DNA from: Fibrobacterota bacterium
GTDB lineage: Bacteria; Fibrobacterota; Chitinivibrionia; Chitinivibrionales; Chitinispirillaceae
Assembly: GCA_023459055.1 (NCBI GenBank)
Contig: JAEWVR010000004.1
Location: 1-64,000, forward strand
DNA: 64,000 bases
Reading direction: 5' to 3'
The position numbers and the translations under genes were made by a program. Of this stretch, positions 26,657 to 35,686 are shown in pieces. The notes below the pieces were generated by a model. That model was given only the letters and a program-made list of their open reading frames with translations, did no database searches and was not told the DNA's origin. The stretch's first letter is position 1, and each line of letters opens with the position of its first letter.

Positions 26657-29194
26657 ATGCAGAGAAATTCCAGTATCACCCTGCTGATACTTATTATGGT
26701 ATGTATAACCTATAGTCAATCCACGCCAGATGATACTATACAAATAAGCCGCCGTATACCATTAGCACTCATCTCCAGTGGGGCAGTTTCTTTGGGATCC
26801 TATCAGGCAGGATATCATTATTATTCTGTTGAATGGCTTAAACTAAACAGGGATAAGATAGATGTCAAAATAGTAACCGGAGCATCAGCCGGAGCAATTA
26901 ATGCATTACTTACCGTATTATCGCTTGCTGATACAATAAGTTCGGTTGACACATCAAGTCTTTTTTTCAAAACCTGGATACCTATTGGTATCGATCATTT
27001 TAAAGGGTGTACCGATTCACGGGGACTTTTCAATAGAAACAGAATGAATTCGATAGCTGATGCAGTCATTGATTCTGCATTTTTTAAATTGCAGGAAAAA
27101 GCAATAAACAAAAATGAGATGGACCTTGTTTTAGCACTGGCGGTTAATCGAAACGAACCGGTATTTGAGAAACTTGGAGAATTAAACATACCCAGATCAA
27201 AAGATGCGTTTGTCGTCAAGATTGACAAACAAGTAAACAGTCCGATTGAATTCAGTAACTATTATTATAAAGATCTTAACCTGCTATGGAATTTTCTTCC
27301 ATTAAAAAAAAGTGAATCACAAAACAATCCTGAAAATGTAGCGATTCTAAAAAGTCTGATCTATGCATCTTCTGCATTTCCTCTTGCATTTCCTCCATAC
27401 GACGACCTTAATGTCATGACCATTAATACGCATCAATGCCTCGCGAATCTTTCTGAAAATGAACTGCAGGATAAAGATATCTGGGAATATGCCTTTAAGG
27501 AATGTTCTGCAAGTATAGCACATCCGATGTTGTCAGATGGTGGATTATATAATAACGAGCCTATACGACTTGCCTATAAATTAGTCTCTCACGGATTGAA
27601 CAAGGCAGATGATCACTATCAATGGAATCAAACACTTTCTCAGCATAATGATCAGACTGTAAACAAAGATATTACATTTGCATATTTGAATCCTGATAAC
27701 AAGGTTTATCCGAAATATAAGGTTTCAAAACAATATAAACCTGAGAATATAATCGATATATTAAAAAATAATTTTCCTCAGGTATTTGAAGCATCACGTA
27801 AAAACGAATTGTACACACTACTTGAAGAAAATGATTTTATCGAAAGTCAGATAGTACCAACAAAGAATTATCTGAGTCAAATGAGTGGATACTTTGGTAA
27901 TTTTTTCGGTTTTTTTGATATCGGATTCCGGAAATTTGATTTCTATGTCGGAATGTATGATGCAGTACGATTATTCAGGAAATATAATGGACCAAACAGT
28001 ACAATTATTAATCCTGTGTATCCACAATTACGTTATGAACAATCTACTGAAACAGATTCAATTGACAATACGCTTTATATACAAAAAGAGTATGATTTAC
28101 TGAGTAACGTAATGGATTATATCTATGACCAGATTGAATGCCTATCGGATAATAATCATCTGATAGATCCAATACCAATTGATTTATTGTACAAATGGAG
28201 TTACAATTGTGATCCCGATTTCATTGTCTTATTACAATCATCACTTGACAGACTATGGGCAAACTGGCAATTGACAATAAAGGACACCGCTATGAATCGT
28301 AATGAAACATATGGAGGGTATTTTGAAAAATGGATATATCTGGATTCCGGATCAATCCCGCCACAATTAATTACATCAATGAATGATAATGAATTCTATA
28401 AACGGTACAAAAAAACAAAAAGCATGATAAGCAAAGGGAATGAAATTGACGCAGTAATTGAGTTGCTGAATACTTACGGATATCATTTTGAAAAGCATAA
28501 CCGGGCTGGTATGAAAAGTGAAATAAAGAAAGACATTGATGATTTGACAACAAATCTTTCCGTCAATACAAAGAAATCAAATACACAGTACAGCGGATTA
28601 ATCGGGTTTACCGACCATCGGTTGTTAAAAGCATATTTATATGAACCGGAACCGATTGATATGAACCTGTTTTATTCAACAAATAGTGGAATTACCGGAT
28701 GGGGTATCAATGTACGATGGGCGCTGTCATCCGGAGTGACACAACCCAAATTGAAAATCGGTTTACGGTTGAATAATACCTATATAAACTCAAAAGACTG
28801 GGAAGTTAATGGCTGTGTTGGTATTGATGTAAATGTTGTTGACAAGTTAAACTTACTGCACAATCCAAAGTGTCACTGGACAAATTCAGTAATAAAATTA
28901 CTGTTTATATCCGATCCTGTAATTCAAAAAACATTCTCTGCTCATGGTTTATTAAATCCATCCTTCGCTAATTGTCATTACCGCAATGATGAATTATCAT
29001 TGAGTAAATACGCCCTTTGTATCGGATATACAATAGGCATTTTCAATTTTATAACGCTGGGTATTGAGGAACAATTTCTCTCGGAAAAAAACAGATATAG
29101 TTCACACTTTACGTTTCAGGCAGGCATTCAATCGACATGGCATGATTTTATTAATATCTGGCATATAATCTCTGGTGGAGAGCGAAGGAAATAA
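26657..29194 (+). CDS. Secreted patatin-like phospholipase
   Basis: 845 residues. Signal peptide (SITLLILIMVCITYSQS). The patatin domain (~30-330) has the glycine-rich oxyanion segment SSGAVSLGSYQAG, the serine elbow GASAG, and the catalytic aspartate in LSDGGLYNNEPI; a Ser-Asp dyad hydrolyses acyl esters of lipids. The usual G-G-G-x-R oxyanion loop is altered to SGAVSLG. The remainder is ~500 residues, ending with strands such as GWGINVRWALSSGVTQPKL and FTFQAGIQSTWHDF that could form an outer-membrane barrel, as in PlpD-type patatins, although the terminal residues (GERRK) lack the usual aromatic ending. It ends at a good terminator. Confidence 0.85.
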   Translation: MQRNSSITLLILIMVCITYSQSTPDDTIQISRRIPLALISSGAVSLGSYQAGYHYYSVEWLKLNRDKIDVKIVTGASAGAINALLTVLSLADTISSVDTSSLFFKTWIPIGIDHFKGCTDSRGLFNRNRMNSIADAVIDSAFFKLQEKAINKNEMDLVLALAVNRNEPVFEKLGELNIPRSKDAFVVKIDKQVNSPIEFSNYYYKDLNLLWNFLPLKKSESQNNPENVAILKSLIYASSAFPLAFPPYDDLNVMTINTHQCLANLSENELQDKDIWEYAFKECSASIAHPMLSDGGLYNNEPIRLAYKLVSHGLNKADDHYQWNQTLSQHNDQTVNKDITFAYLNPDNKVYPKYKVSKQYKPENIIDILKNNFPQVFEASRKNELYTLLEENDFIESQIVPTKNYLSQMSGYFGNFFGFFDIGFRKFDFYVGMYDAVRLFRKYNGPNSTIINPVYPQLRYEQSTETDSIDNTLYIQKEYDLLSNVMDYIYDQIECLSDNNHLIDPIPIDLLYKWSYNCDPDFIVLLQSSLDRLWANWQLTIKDTAMNRNETYGGYFEKWIYLDSGSIPPQLITSMNDNEFYKRYKKTKSMISKGNEIDAVIELLNTYGYHFEKHNRAGMKSEIKKDIDDLTTNLSVNTKKSNTQYSGLIGFTDHRLLKAYLYEPEPIDMNLFYSTNSGITGWGINVRWALSSGVTQPKLKIGLRLNNTYINSKDWEVNGCVGIDVNVVDKLNLLHNPKCHWTNSVIKLLFISDPVIQKTFSAHGLLNPSFANCHYRNDELSLSKYALCIGYTIGIFNFITLGIEEQFLSEKNRYSSHFTFQAGIQSTWHDFINIWHIISGGERRK

Positions 29195-29224
29195 ATCAGG
29201 TTCCTGAATTATTTAATCATAGGA

Positions 29225-29256
29225 CAGCTACCGACAGAGAACGGTAGCTGGTATTT
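29225..29256 (+). terminator. Terminator after the patatin gene
   Basis: Perfect 9-bp stem CAGCTACCG (29225-29233) and CGGTAGCTG (29242-29250) with an 8-nt loop, followed by GTATTTT. It begins 31 bp after the patatin stop. Confidence 0.8.
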
Positions 29257-29260
29257 TGGA

Positions 29261-29407
29261 TCAGAATGTTTTTGGTTCTCCAGGTACCATTATCTTAAGC
29301 CGGCGATCATTTTTAAAAGCCTCTACGACATCGTTTTCGGTTGCAAGGACAGGCCATGTACCATAATGCATAGGGATGGTTTGATTAAATACCTTCGGGA
29401 TAAGCAT
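29261..29407 (-). pseudogene. 3' fragment of a UPF0173/MBL-fold hydrolase
   Basis: A 48-codon minus-strand frame ending at TGA 29261 reads IPMHYGTWPVLATENDVVEA and ends VPGEPKTF. This matches the C-terminal end of metal-dependent hydrolases of the beta-lactamase fold (UlaG/UPF0173 type; typical IPMHYGTFP then VLKPGE). The metal-binding HxHxDH part is absent, so this is a truncated remnant, likely non-functional. Confidence 0.7.
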
Positions 29408-29694
29408 AAGTAACATACAGGTTGTTCACGATATTTCCAGTAGCACAACCTTTTTCATTCTGATTGGGAGAAAAATCTTTATAATAATTGGAAATGCAAA
29501 AACACTAAAAGGTTAAGTACATTTTTGTCAATAACGATGGTTTAAGATACGTTTCGATAAATAAACAAGCATTGCGTTGAAACCTGGAATCACCTTATCA
29601 TTAATAATGTTTATTCCTGAGTAAAACGCAATCACACCACAACCGCAAATCTCAACACAGTGCATAAAGCTTTGTACCATACCATTAATAGTCT
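29408..29694. other. Intergenic, one short open frame
   Basis: A 45-codon minus-strand frame (29528-29665) starts MHCVEICGCGVI. It has no ribosome site or recognised family and may be part of the decay around the neighbouring hydrolase fragment. Confidence 0.3.
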
Positions 29695-30024
29695 CTACTT
29701 ACCAACCGGTACTGAGTCATTAAGCACCGTTGTAGAATCACCCTTTTTCTGAGTTAATTCAGTTAGCTTTTTAATATACTGTGCGGGATTCTTCTCAAAC
29801 TCCCTGACACATGGTTTACAACAGAATTTTATCTGTTGACCATCATACACTTTTGTAATTGGTGAGCCCATTGAACCCAGGTCACTATCCGTAACCAGGC
29901 AGATTGACAATGGATAAGGTTTTACCGGACTTGCATTCTTTTTAACCTCTTTAGATGTAGCATCAACGGTACCTGCAACAATGCAGAAACCTATCATCAC
30001 TGCTGTTATCAATAACCGTTTCAT
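29695..30024 (-). CDS. Secreted TRASH/YHS-like copper-site protein
   Basis: 109 residues with signal peptide (LLITAVMIGFCIVAGTVDA). The core reads YPLSICLVTDSDLGSMGSP, then KFCCKPCVREFEKNPAQYIK, the cysteine pattern of TRASH/YHS-type metal-binding modules that carry Cu or Zn in periplasmic copper-handling proteins. It lies 20 bp after the multicopper oxidase gene, so the two form one operon in copper detoxification or oxidase maturation. It probably binds copper in the periplasm. The cysteine spacing supports metal binding; no copper-responsive operator was recognised. Confidence 0.82.
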   Translation of the reverse strand: MKRLLITAVMIGFCIVAGTVDATSKEVKKNASPVKPYPLSICLVTDSDLGSMGSPITKVYDGQQIKFCCKPCVREFEKNPAQYIKKLTELTQKKGDSTTVLNDSVPVGK

Positions 30025-30044
30025 AGAATACTCCTTGCTTTATG

Positions 30045-32057
30045 TTATAATCTGAATCCGATTCCAAAACCAGCACCGTACATTGTATGGTATGATGCAA
30101 TCAATGATACATTTTTTAAAAGTATATATTCCAGATACCCGAAATATTCCAATTCATGATGCGTAGTGTATGCCACGCTGTTGTTCATGCCAAGACGCGG
30201 AGTCAGGTGTAATTGGTTGTCAAGCGATACGGTCAGCACTCCTCCGGTCGTAAACCGCAGGCCACTTTCAATAAAAAAAGGAAGCATATACTTAACCTCA
30301 CCAAAAAATACACCTGATTCCTGAGAGTATAATTGCAAAGGATCAATACCAAGTGAGAAAGAGAAATTCTCTCCAACAAACCGTCTGTATCCGATTTCCG
30401 CTTCATGATGACCTGACAGAGAGTAATCAGCCATAGCATCGAAATAAACATCATTATCTTTATACATGATCGCCATCATTCCCATAGTCATAGAATGTAA
30501 GACAGCCCCCTCCATCATAAGAACCGGCTCATGTTTCATTGAATTGCCCAAAACTGGTTTATGATTATCACCCATTTCCTGATAACTGAAAACCCTTGCC
30601 ATACCCATATGCATATGGTAAAGCAGGTGACAATGGAAAAACCAATCGCCAACCTCATTTGCTTCAAACTCTATGATGCGCCTTCCCATGGGAGGAATGT
30701 CTACGGTATGCTTCAATGGAGCAAAGTCATTCTTCCCGGTGATTACCCGGAAAAAATGACCATGAAGATGCAGCGGATGATGCATCATTGTGTTATTAAT
30801 AAGCACAAGCCGTACGATTTCTCCTTTAGCGATTTTTATCGCATCTGATTCATCCAGAGTTTTTCCATCAAATGACCATATATACCGTCGCATACTACCG
30901 GTCATTCGTAACTCTATCGTACGCACCGGATGTGATGTTGCAAATGCAGTCGACTGAGGAGCCTGCAAAAGCTGATAGGGAGCCTGCGGTCGCTCTTTCG
31001 ATGAATCGAATACTGCTTTACTGCTCTGCAAAGCACCATCAAGCATCTCATCCATGGTATACAAATTTGCTTTGGGCGGATCCTCTGTGTAATGAACTGT
31101 ACCGCTGCCAAGAAAAATTGATGCATGTCCGGAACCGTCCTGTGCTGTTGCCCGAACCTCGTAACTACCGCTATCGGGAGCTGTTACAATCAGATCGTAC
31201 GTCTCGGCTGTTGCAATAAGCAGCCGTCTGACAGGTACCGGTATAACCGATGGACCATCTGCTGCGACGATTGTCATTGGACCCGTGGCAGAACCAAGGT
31301 AAAAGTAGGTTGATGCGGCAGCATTTATTATTCGAAGCAGAATTCTCTCTCCAGTCTGTGCCGGTAACGCAATAGAATCTTTTCCGTTTGCCAGAAATGT
31401 ATCATAGTAGACATCCGAAATATCCATAGGCTGCATGCGGCCCATTTGCTGCTCTAAATAGTCGCTCAGAGCATTCGCTTTAATAGCACCAGCAAGTGAT
31501 TGCGCATTTTTTTTCTGTATTGAATACCACTCGTTGCCGCGCATAAGAGTATTTAAGACTGCAGATGGGTGTTCATTGGTCCAGTCTGAAAGAACGACAA
31601 CATATTCTCTGTCAATTTTGTTGATAGTGTCCCGTATAGCTGGATCAACGACAATTGATCCATACACACCACGCTGTTCCTGGAGGCCTGTATGGGAATG
31701 ATACCAGTACGTTCCGGTATGTTTAAGCTCAAACTCAAAGACATGCGAAGCTCCCGGATAAATCGGTGATGTAGTGAGATAGGGCACACCATCCTGCTGA
31801 TATGGTACAAGAAGGCCATGCCAGTGAATAGAGGTTTGCTCCCGCAATAAATGATTTACTACCTTTATCCGGGCAGTATCGCCAATAGTAAACCGTAGTA
31901 TCGGTCCCGGTATTGTTCCATTAATGGTCAGTACCTTAACAGCTTTACCAGCAAGAGAACTTAACCGTTCATCAACAGTCAGTTCGTACTGTATCACCTT
32001 AGCAGCAATTGGTATTATTGATGAAAAAAACAATAGTGTAAAATATAGTAATTTCAT
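30045..32057 (-). CDS. Multicopper oxidase with barrel-like C-terminal extension
   Basis: 670 residues with a signal peptide. Residues ~25-490 form a three-cupredoxin multicopper oxidase: SIHWHGLLVP, TYWYHSHTGLQEQRG, HPLHLHGHFFRV and DWFFHCHLLYHMHMGM supply the type 1, 2 and 3 copper ligands. It resembles CopA/laccase enzymes that oxidise Cu(I) or organic substrates using O2. The ~170-residue tail is unlike an oxidase. It has MTMGMMAIMY and many alternating-hydrophobic strands (AEIGYRRFVGENFSFSLGID, LEYFGYLEYILLKNVSLIAS) ending FGIGFRL, resembling part of a CopB-type outer-membrane barrel. The fusion is seen; membrane insertion is inferred. It pairs with the TRASH-like protein downstream. Confidence 0.85.
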   Translation of the reverse strand: MKLLYFTLLFFSSIIPIAAKVIQYELTVDERLSSLAGKAVKVLTINGTIPGPILRFTIGDTARIKVVNHLLREQTSIHWHGLLVPYQQDGVPYLTTSPIYPGASHVFEFELKHTGTYWYHSHTGLQEQRGVYGSIVVDPAIRDTINKIDREYVVVLSDWTNEHPSAVLNTLMRGNEWYSIQKKNAQSLAGAIKANALSDYLEQQMGRMQPMDISDVYYDTFLANGKDSIALPAQTGERILLRIINAAASTYFYLGSATGPMTIVAADGPSVIPVPVRRLLIATAETYDLIVTAPDSGSYEVRATAQDGSGHASIFLGSGTVHYTEDPPKANLYTMDEMLDGALQSSKAVFDSSKERPQAPYQLLQAPQSTAFATSHPVRTIELRMTGSMRRYIWSFDGKTLDESDAIKIAKGEIVRLVLINNTMMHHPLHLHGHFFRVITGKNDFAPLKHTVDIPPMGRRIIEFEANEVGDWFFHCHLLYHMHMGMARVFSYQEMGDNHKPVLGNSMKHEPVLMMEGAVLHSMTMGMMAIMYKDNDVYFDAMADYSLSGHHEAEIGYRRFVGENFSFSLGIDPLQLYSQESGVFFGEVKYMLPFFIESGLRFTTGGVLTVSLDNQLHLTPRLGMNNSVAYTTHHELEYFGYLEYILLKNVSLIASYHTMYGAGFGIGFRL

Positions 32058-32335
32058 ACGAACACCTCGCTGTCATTAAATAAGTACGGGTGTTACGGGG
32101 TAAAAAGTGTCGTCAGTATTGATTATCTTTCAGGAATTTATTATTGGTCTGGATTCTTATGTAAAAACTTGTCAATCAGGCAAACATTTTTGCATATATG
32201 TAAAGTTACAATCGGGAGTTGTTGATAACATTCATTGATCTATTTTCTTACTTGAGGAGCCCCGCGACACACGATGAGCGTGCGCGTTTGTCAACAATTT
32301 GTATCCACCCTCAAACTCTTATCAGAAGTTATTAT

Positions 32336-33091
32336 TTATTTCACCATCTCTTCCGCAATACTGTCATACACATGGGCATTGAAAAGAGATGCGTTTACAC
32401 TATTGAACATGTCGCAAAATTTTTTACCTCGTGCCGTTTTACTGAAAACACAGTATACCCTTATTTTCTCATCCGGTAATTCAAGTATCCGGTATGTATC
32501 CTTTTTACCGCGTATCATTAATTCGTATTTAAGCGAAAAATAATTGATATGTATAAATGCATCGACTCTGTCGGCTTCAAGCATATCGATTAAACCCTGG
32601 AAATAGCTATCTCCGGTAAGAAATTCTATTTTTATTGTGGGATGTCTTAAAATTACTGGAATGTATGTTGCATCAAGATGCACCATTTTAAAATTGTAAA
32701 GATCCTCCTGTTTTGTAACTTTTTTTAATGAATTATCTTTACGTACCACAATGCAGGGAGTTATCTCGGAAAGGGGTACTTCGGAGAATAGGAATTTCTC
32801 TTCCCGTTCGGGAATTTTTGTCATGTTGGGAATGACATCAATGGAACCATCTTCAAGCAGTTTCAATGCCCTCTTTATCGGGAATGGTCCAAACATTTCA
32901 ACATCGACATTCATCTGTGGTCCTGCAAATTTCCTCCAGAAATCAGCCCCTACTCCAGTAGTCTGTTTGCCATTATCAGATTCCATCATAAACGGCGCAA
33001 GCATAAACGTTCCGACTCTGACAGTATCCCTTGCAAACAGAATTTGTGAAAAAAGTAGTGTAATCAACAGGATTATTTGTTTACTTTTCAT
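32336..33091 (-). CDS. Extracellular solute-binding protein, family 3-like
   Basis: 251 residues. Signal peptide (QIILLITLLFSQILFA) then DTVRVGTFMLAPFMMESDNG, the opening strand of family 3 periplasmic binding domains. LEDGSIDVIPNMTKIPEREEKFLFSEVP is the second conserved region (cut here only as motifs; D-V-x-P-N and R-E-x-x-x-F). Such proteins deliver amino acids or similar ligands to an ABC importer or sensor. No ABC permease or ATPase lies near, so it may act alone or feed a sensor such as the divergent kinase operon on the plus strand. Confidence 0.8.
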   Translation of the reverse strand: MKSKQIILLITLLFSQILFARDTVRVGTFMLAPFMMESDNGKQTTGVGADFWRKFAGPQMNVDVEMFGPFPIKRALKLLEDGSIDVIPNMTKIPEREEKFLFSEVPLSEITPCIVVRKDNSLKKVTKQEDLYNFKMVHLDATYIPVILRHPTIKIEFLTGDSYFQGLIDMLEADRVDAFIHINYFSLKYELMIRGKKDTYRILELPDEKIRVYCVFSKTARGKKFCDMFNSVNASLFNAHVYDSIAEEMVK

Positions 33092-33263
33092 AAATAATAC
33101 TCTCTGTGAATAACATTGCAGATTGATATATCGGTTCTATCATAGCATAATTATGTACTAAAAACAATAGTTCTGTTTTTCTTTGAGATTTCAACCCTAA
33201 AAACCATTGTGGAAACTGTATCTGCCCCCCCACCATTATCGTCATACCCCTATATGATTGTAT

Positions 33264-33292
33264 TTGACATTCCCTATCGTTTACGTTACTAT
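33264..33292 (+). promoter_or_regulatory. Sigma-70-type promoter for the phosphorelay operon
   Basis: TTGACA (33264-33269), 17-bp spacer, TACTAT (33287-33292). It lies about 120 bp before the sensor kinase, in the 321-bp divergent gap after the binding-protein gene. Nothing else is recognised in that gap. Confidence 0.55.
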
Positions 33293-33412
33293 GTAATGAC
33301 ATATATGCTGAAATCAAAATCTGACATCCTGTGAAACATTCACTGACTTTAAAAGCATATTATATCATTACTAATAAACGCATTATCGTCTTTTTAGAGG
33401 ATATGTCGTGTC

Positions 33413-35212
33413 ATGTTGAAAAATATTCCCACCTTATACGGACGGGTAGTCCTGGTTCAGCTTATCGCAATCATTGTAATCATGGCTGTAAATGGTCTCA
33501 TTTCCTACCGGAGTAATTGGACAAGAGCAGTTGAACATATGAATGAACAGATTGAACAGGTTTCTAACAGACTTGCCTTTCAGATATCACTTCCCTTCTG
33601 GAATCTTGACAAAAATGCAGCAAACAATATACTGCTGCACGAAATCAATAATCCCTATATTTCCGGAATTGCAGTCCTGCAGGATGGAAAACTCTGGACT
33701 GGGGTGATTTTGAATGCAAATAAAGAGGTAGTACTGGCAAGTGATCTGAAGGATGGTTCGCGGCTCAATTTTGAAGGTGATGAACAACCGAAAATCAGAA
33801 TCAAATATAAAGACTCCAGGGGGAAAAACTGGGAATTGGGTGATCTTGTGCTGTATTCGACTGATGCATTTCTGAAAAAGTTGTTCAAGTCAATCATAAT
33901 CGAGAGTGTTATTCAAACTATAATCCTTATTATTGGAATCAGTATTTTAACGGTAATACTCCTCAATTTGTTTCTAAATAAACCACTTGAAAAGATTACT
34001 GATACAGCCCGGAGAATCGGTGAAGGAGAGATTGAGCTTCAGGCTGAATTGGCCGGAACAAGAGAAGTACTAACACTAGCGACAGCTTTTAACCGGATGA
34101 CTTCCCGACTTCGGGACAGCATTGAAGAATTGGACAGGTATTTTACCTGTTCGCTTGACCTGTTATGTATTTGCGATATCAATGGAGTTTTCCGCAGACT
34201 TAACAAGGAATGGGAATCAACTCTGGGGTATCCAGTCAGTGAGCTTACAGGCCGCAATTTCATGGAATTTGTCTATAGTGACGATCAAGCAAAAACAATT
34301 GAGCAGCTTCAAGAACTTGAAAAAAACAAGGAAGTGTTAAATTTTGTCAATCGTTATATGCACAAGGATGGAACATTTCGCTGGATTGAATGGCGTTCAT
34401 TTTCATATGGTAATCTCATTTACGCTGTTGCACGTGACATTACTGAAAGAATTGAAAATGAAAACAAGATGCGCCGGATGAACGACGAGCTTGAGAAACG
34501 GGTTGCGGAGCGCACCGAAAATCTTACACTTATCAACAAAGAACTGGAATCCTTCTCCTATTCAGTTTCACATGACCTTCGGGCACCACTCAGGCATATC
34601 AACGGGTTTATTAAACTTCTGGAATCGCAGGGTACAGGTACTCTTAACGAAAAAGGAAAACACTACCTTCAGGTGATCTCGGAATCAGCAGAAAAGATGG
34701 GCCTTCTAATCGATCAGTTACTGCAACTTTCACGAACAGGAAGACAGGAACTGAATAAAACACAGGTGATCATGAACAGATTGGTCAGAGATGTGATTAA
34801 CGGGCTAAGCAATGAAACATCCAACCGTTCTATAACGTGGGTCATTGATGATCTTCCTGAAACACATGCGGATCCATCAATGCTAAACGCCGTGTTAACC
34901 AATCTTATCGGTAACGCATTAAAATTTACCAGAAATCGCGAAAACACCCAAATACATATCGGTTCTTTCGCCGGAGAAAAAAAGAACGAGACAGTGTATT
35001 TTGTCAAAGATAACGGTGTGGGTTTTGACATGAAATACCAGGACAAACTTTTTGGAGTATTTCAGCGCCTTCACAGTTCCAGCGAATTTGAAGGCACAGG
35101 GATAGGGCTTGCTAATGTGCAGCGAATCATAAACAGGCATGGAGGAACGGTATGGGCAGAAGGAGAAGTTGACAAAGGGGCTTCATTTTATTTTTCATTA
35201 ATCAACGGATAA
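33413..35212 (+). CDS. Membrane sensor histidine kinase with PAS domain
   Basis: 599 residues. TM1 near 11-31, an external sensor region (~32-155), TM2 near 162-185 and a HAMP (NKPLEKITDTARRIGEGEIE). Next comes a PAS domain (~238-345) with ITERIENEN at its exit, then a coiled coil. The HisKA phosphoacceptor is SYSVSHDLRAPLRHINGF, and the ATPase has NLIGNALKF, DNGVGFDMKY and GTGIGLANVQRI. The kinase type matches bacteriophytochrome-like His kinases that pair with Rcp1-type regulators, although no chromophore domain is present. GAGGATATG precedes the start. The response regulator follows 6 bp downstream. Confidence 0.93.
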   Translation: MLKNIPTLYGRVVLVQLIAIIVIMAVNGLISYRSNWTRAVEHMNEQIEQVSNRLAFQISLPFWNLDKNAANNILLHEINNPYISGIAVLQDGKLWTGVILNANKEVVLASDLKDGSRLNFEGDEQPKIRIKYKDSRGKNWELGDLVLYSTDAFLKKLFKSIIIESVIQTIILIIGISILTVILLNLFLNKPLEKITDTARRIGEGEIELQAELAGTREVLTLATAFNRMTSRLRDSIEELDRYFTCSLDLLCICDINGVFRRLNKEWESTLGYPVSELTGRNFMEFVYSDDQAKTIEQLQELEKNKEVLNFVNRYMHKDGTFRWIEWRSFSYGNLIYAVARDITERIENENKMRRMNDELEKRVAERTENLTLINKELESFSYSVSHDLRAPLRHINGFIKLLESQGTGTLNEKGKHYLQVISESAEKMGLLIDQLLQLSRTGRQELNKTQVIMNRLVRDVINGLSNETSNRSITWVIDDLPETHADPSMLNAVLTNLIGNALKFTRNRENTQIHIGSFAGEKKNETVYFVKDNGVGFDMKYQDKLFGVFQRLHSSSEFEGTGIGLANVQRIINRHGGTVWAEGEVDKGASFYFSLING

Positions 35213-35218
35213 AACACT

Positions 35219-35686
35219 ATGGAAAAAATTAAAGAAATACTGCTTGCAGAAGATGATCCTAATGATATTGAACTTACGCTGAGTGCTCTCAATGAATATA
35301 ATCTGGCAAACAGTGTCCAGGTTGTTCATAACGGCGAAGAAGCAATTGATTATCTTCACCGCCGTGGATCGTTTCAGAATGTTCCTCCCGGAAATCCGGC
35401 CGTTATACTTCTTGATCTGAAAATGCCCAAAATTAACGGTCTTGAAGTTCTTCGTCATATTAAATCCGATGCAAATCTTATGTATGTTCCGACAGTTATT
35501 CTTACCTCGTCTCACGAAGAAAGGGATATTGTCGAAAGTTATAAACTCGGGGTGAATGCCTACGTGGTAAAACCCGTTGACTTTAAACAGTTTGTTTATG
35601 CAGTGAAAGAGCTTGGAATGTTCTGGGCATTATTTAATGAACCACCGCCCGGATGTGTTAAAAAATCACCAATGAGTGCCAAATGA
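35219..35686 (+). CDS. Rcp1-type single-domain response regulator
   Basis: 155 residues, a lone receiver domain. Acidic pocket LLAEDDPNDIE, phosphoacceptor Asp in VILLDLKMPKINGLEV, the Thr/Ser in VILTSS and the Lys in VVKPVDF. The loop VHNGEEAIDYLHRRGSFQ is typical of Rcp1-like regulators that accept phosphate from HWE/phytochrome-type kinases. No output domain, so it should relay phosphate. Its stop overlaps the next kinase start by 4 nt (ATGA), indicating coupled translation within the operon. Confidence 0.93.
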   Translation: MEKIKEILLAEDDPNDIELTLSALNEYNLANSVQVVHNGEEAIDYLHRRGSFQNVPPGNPAVILLDLKMPKINGLEVLRHIKSDANLMYVPTVILTSSHEERDIVESYKLGVNAYVVKPVDFKQFVYAVKELGMFWALFNEPPPGCVKKSPMSAK

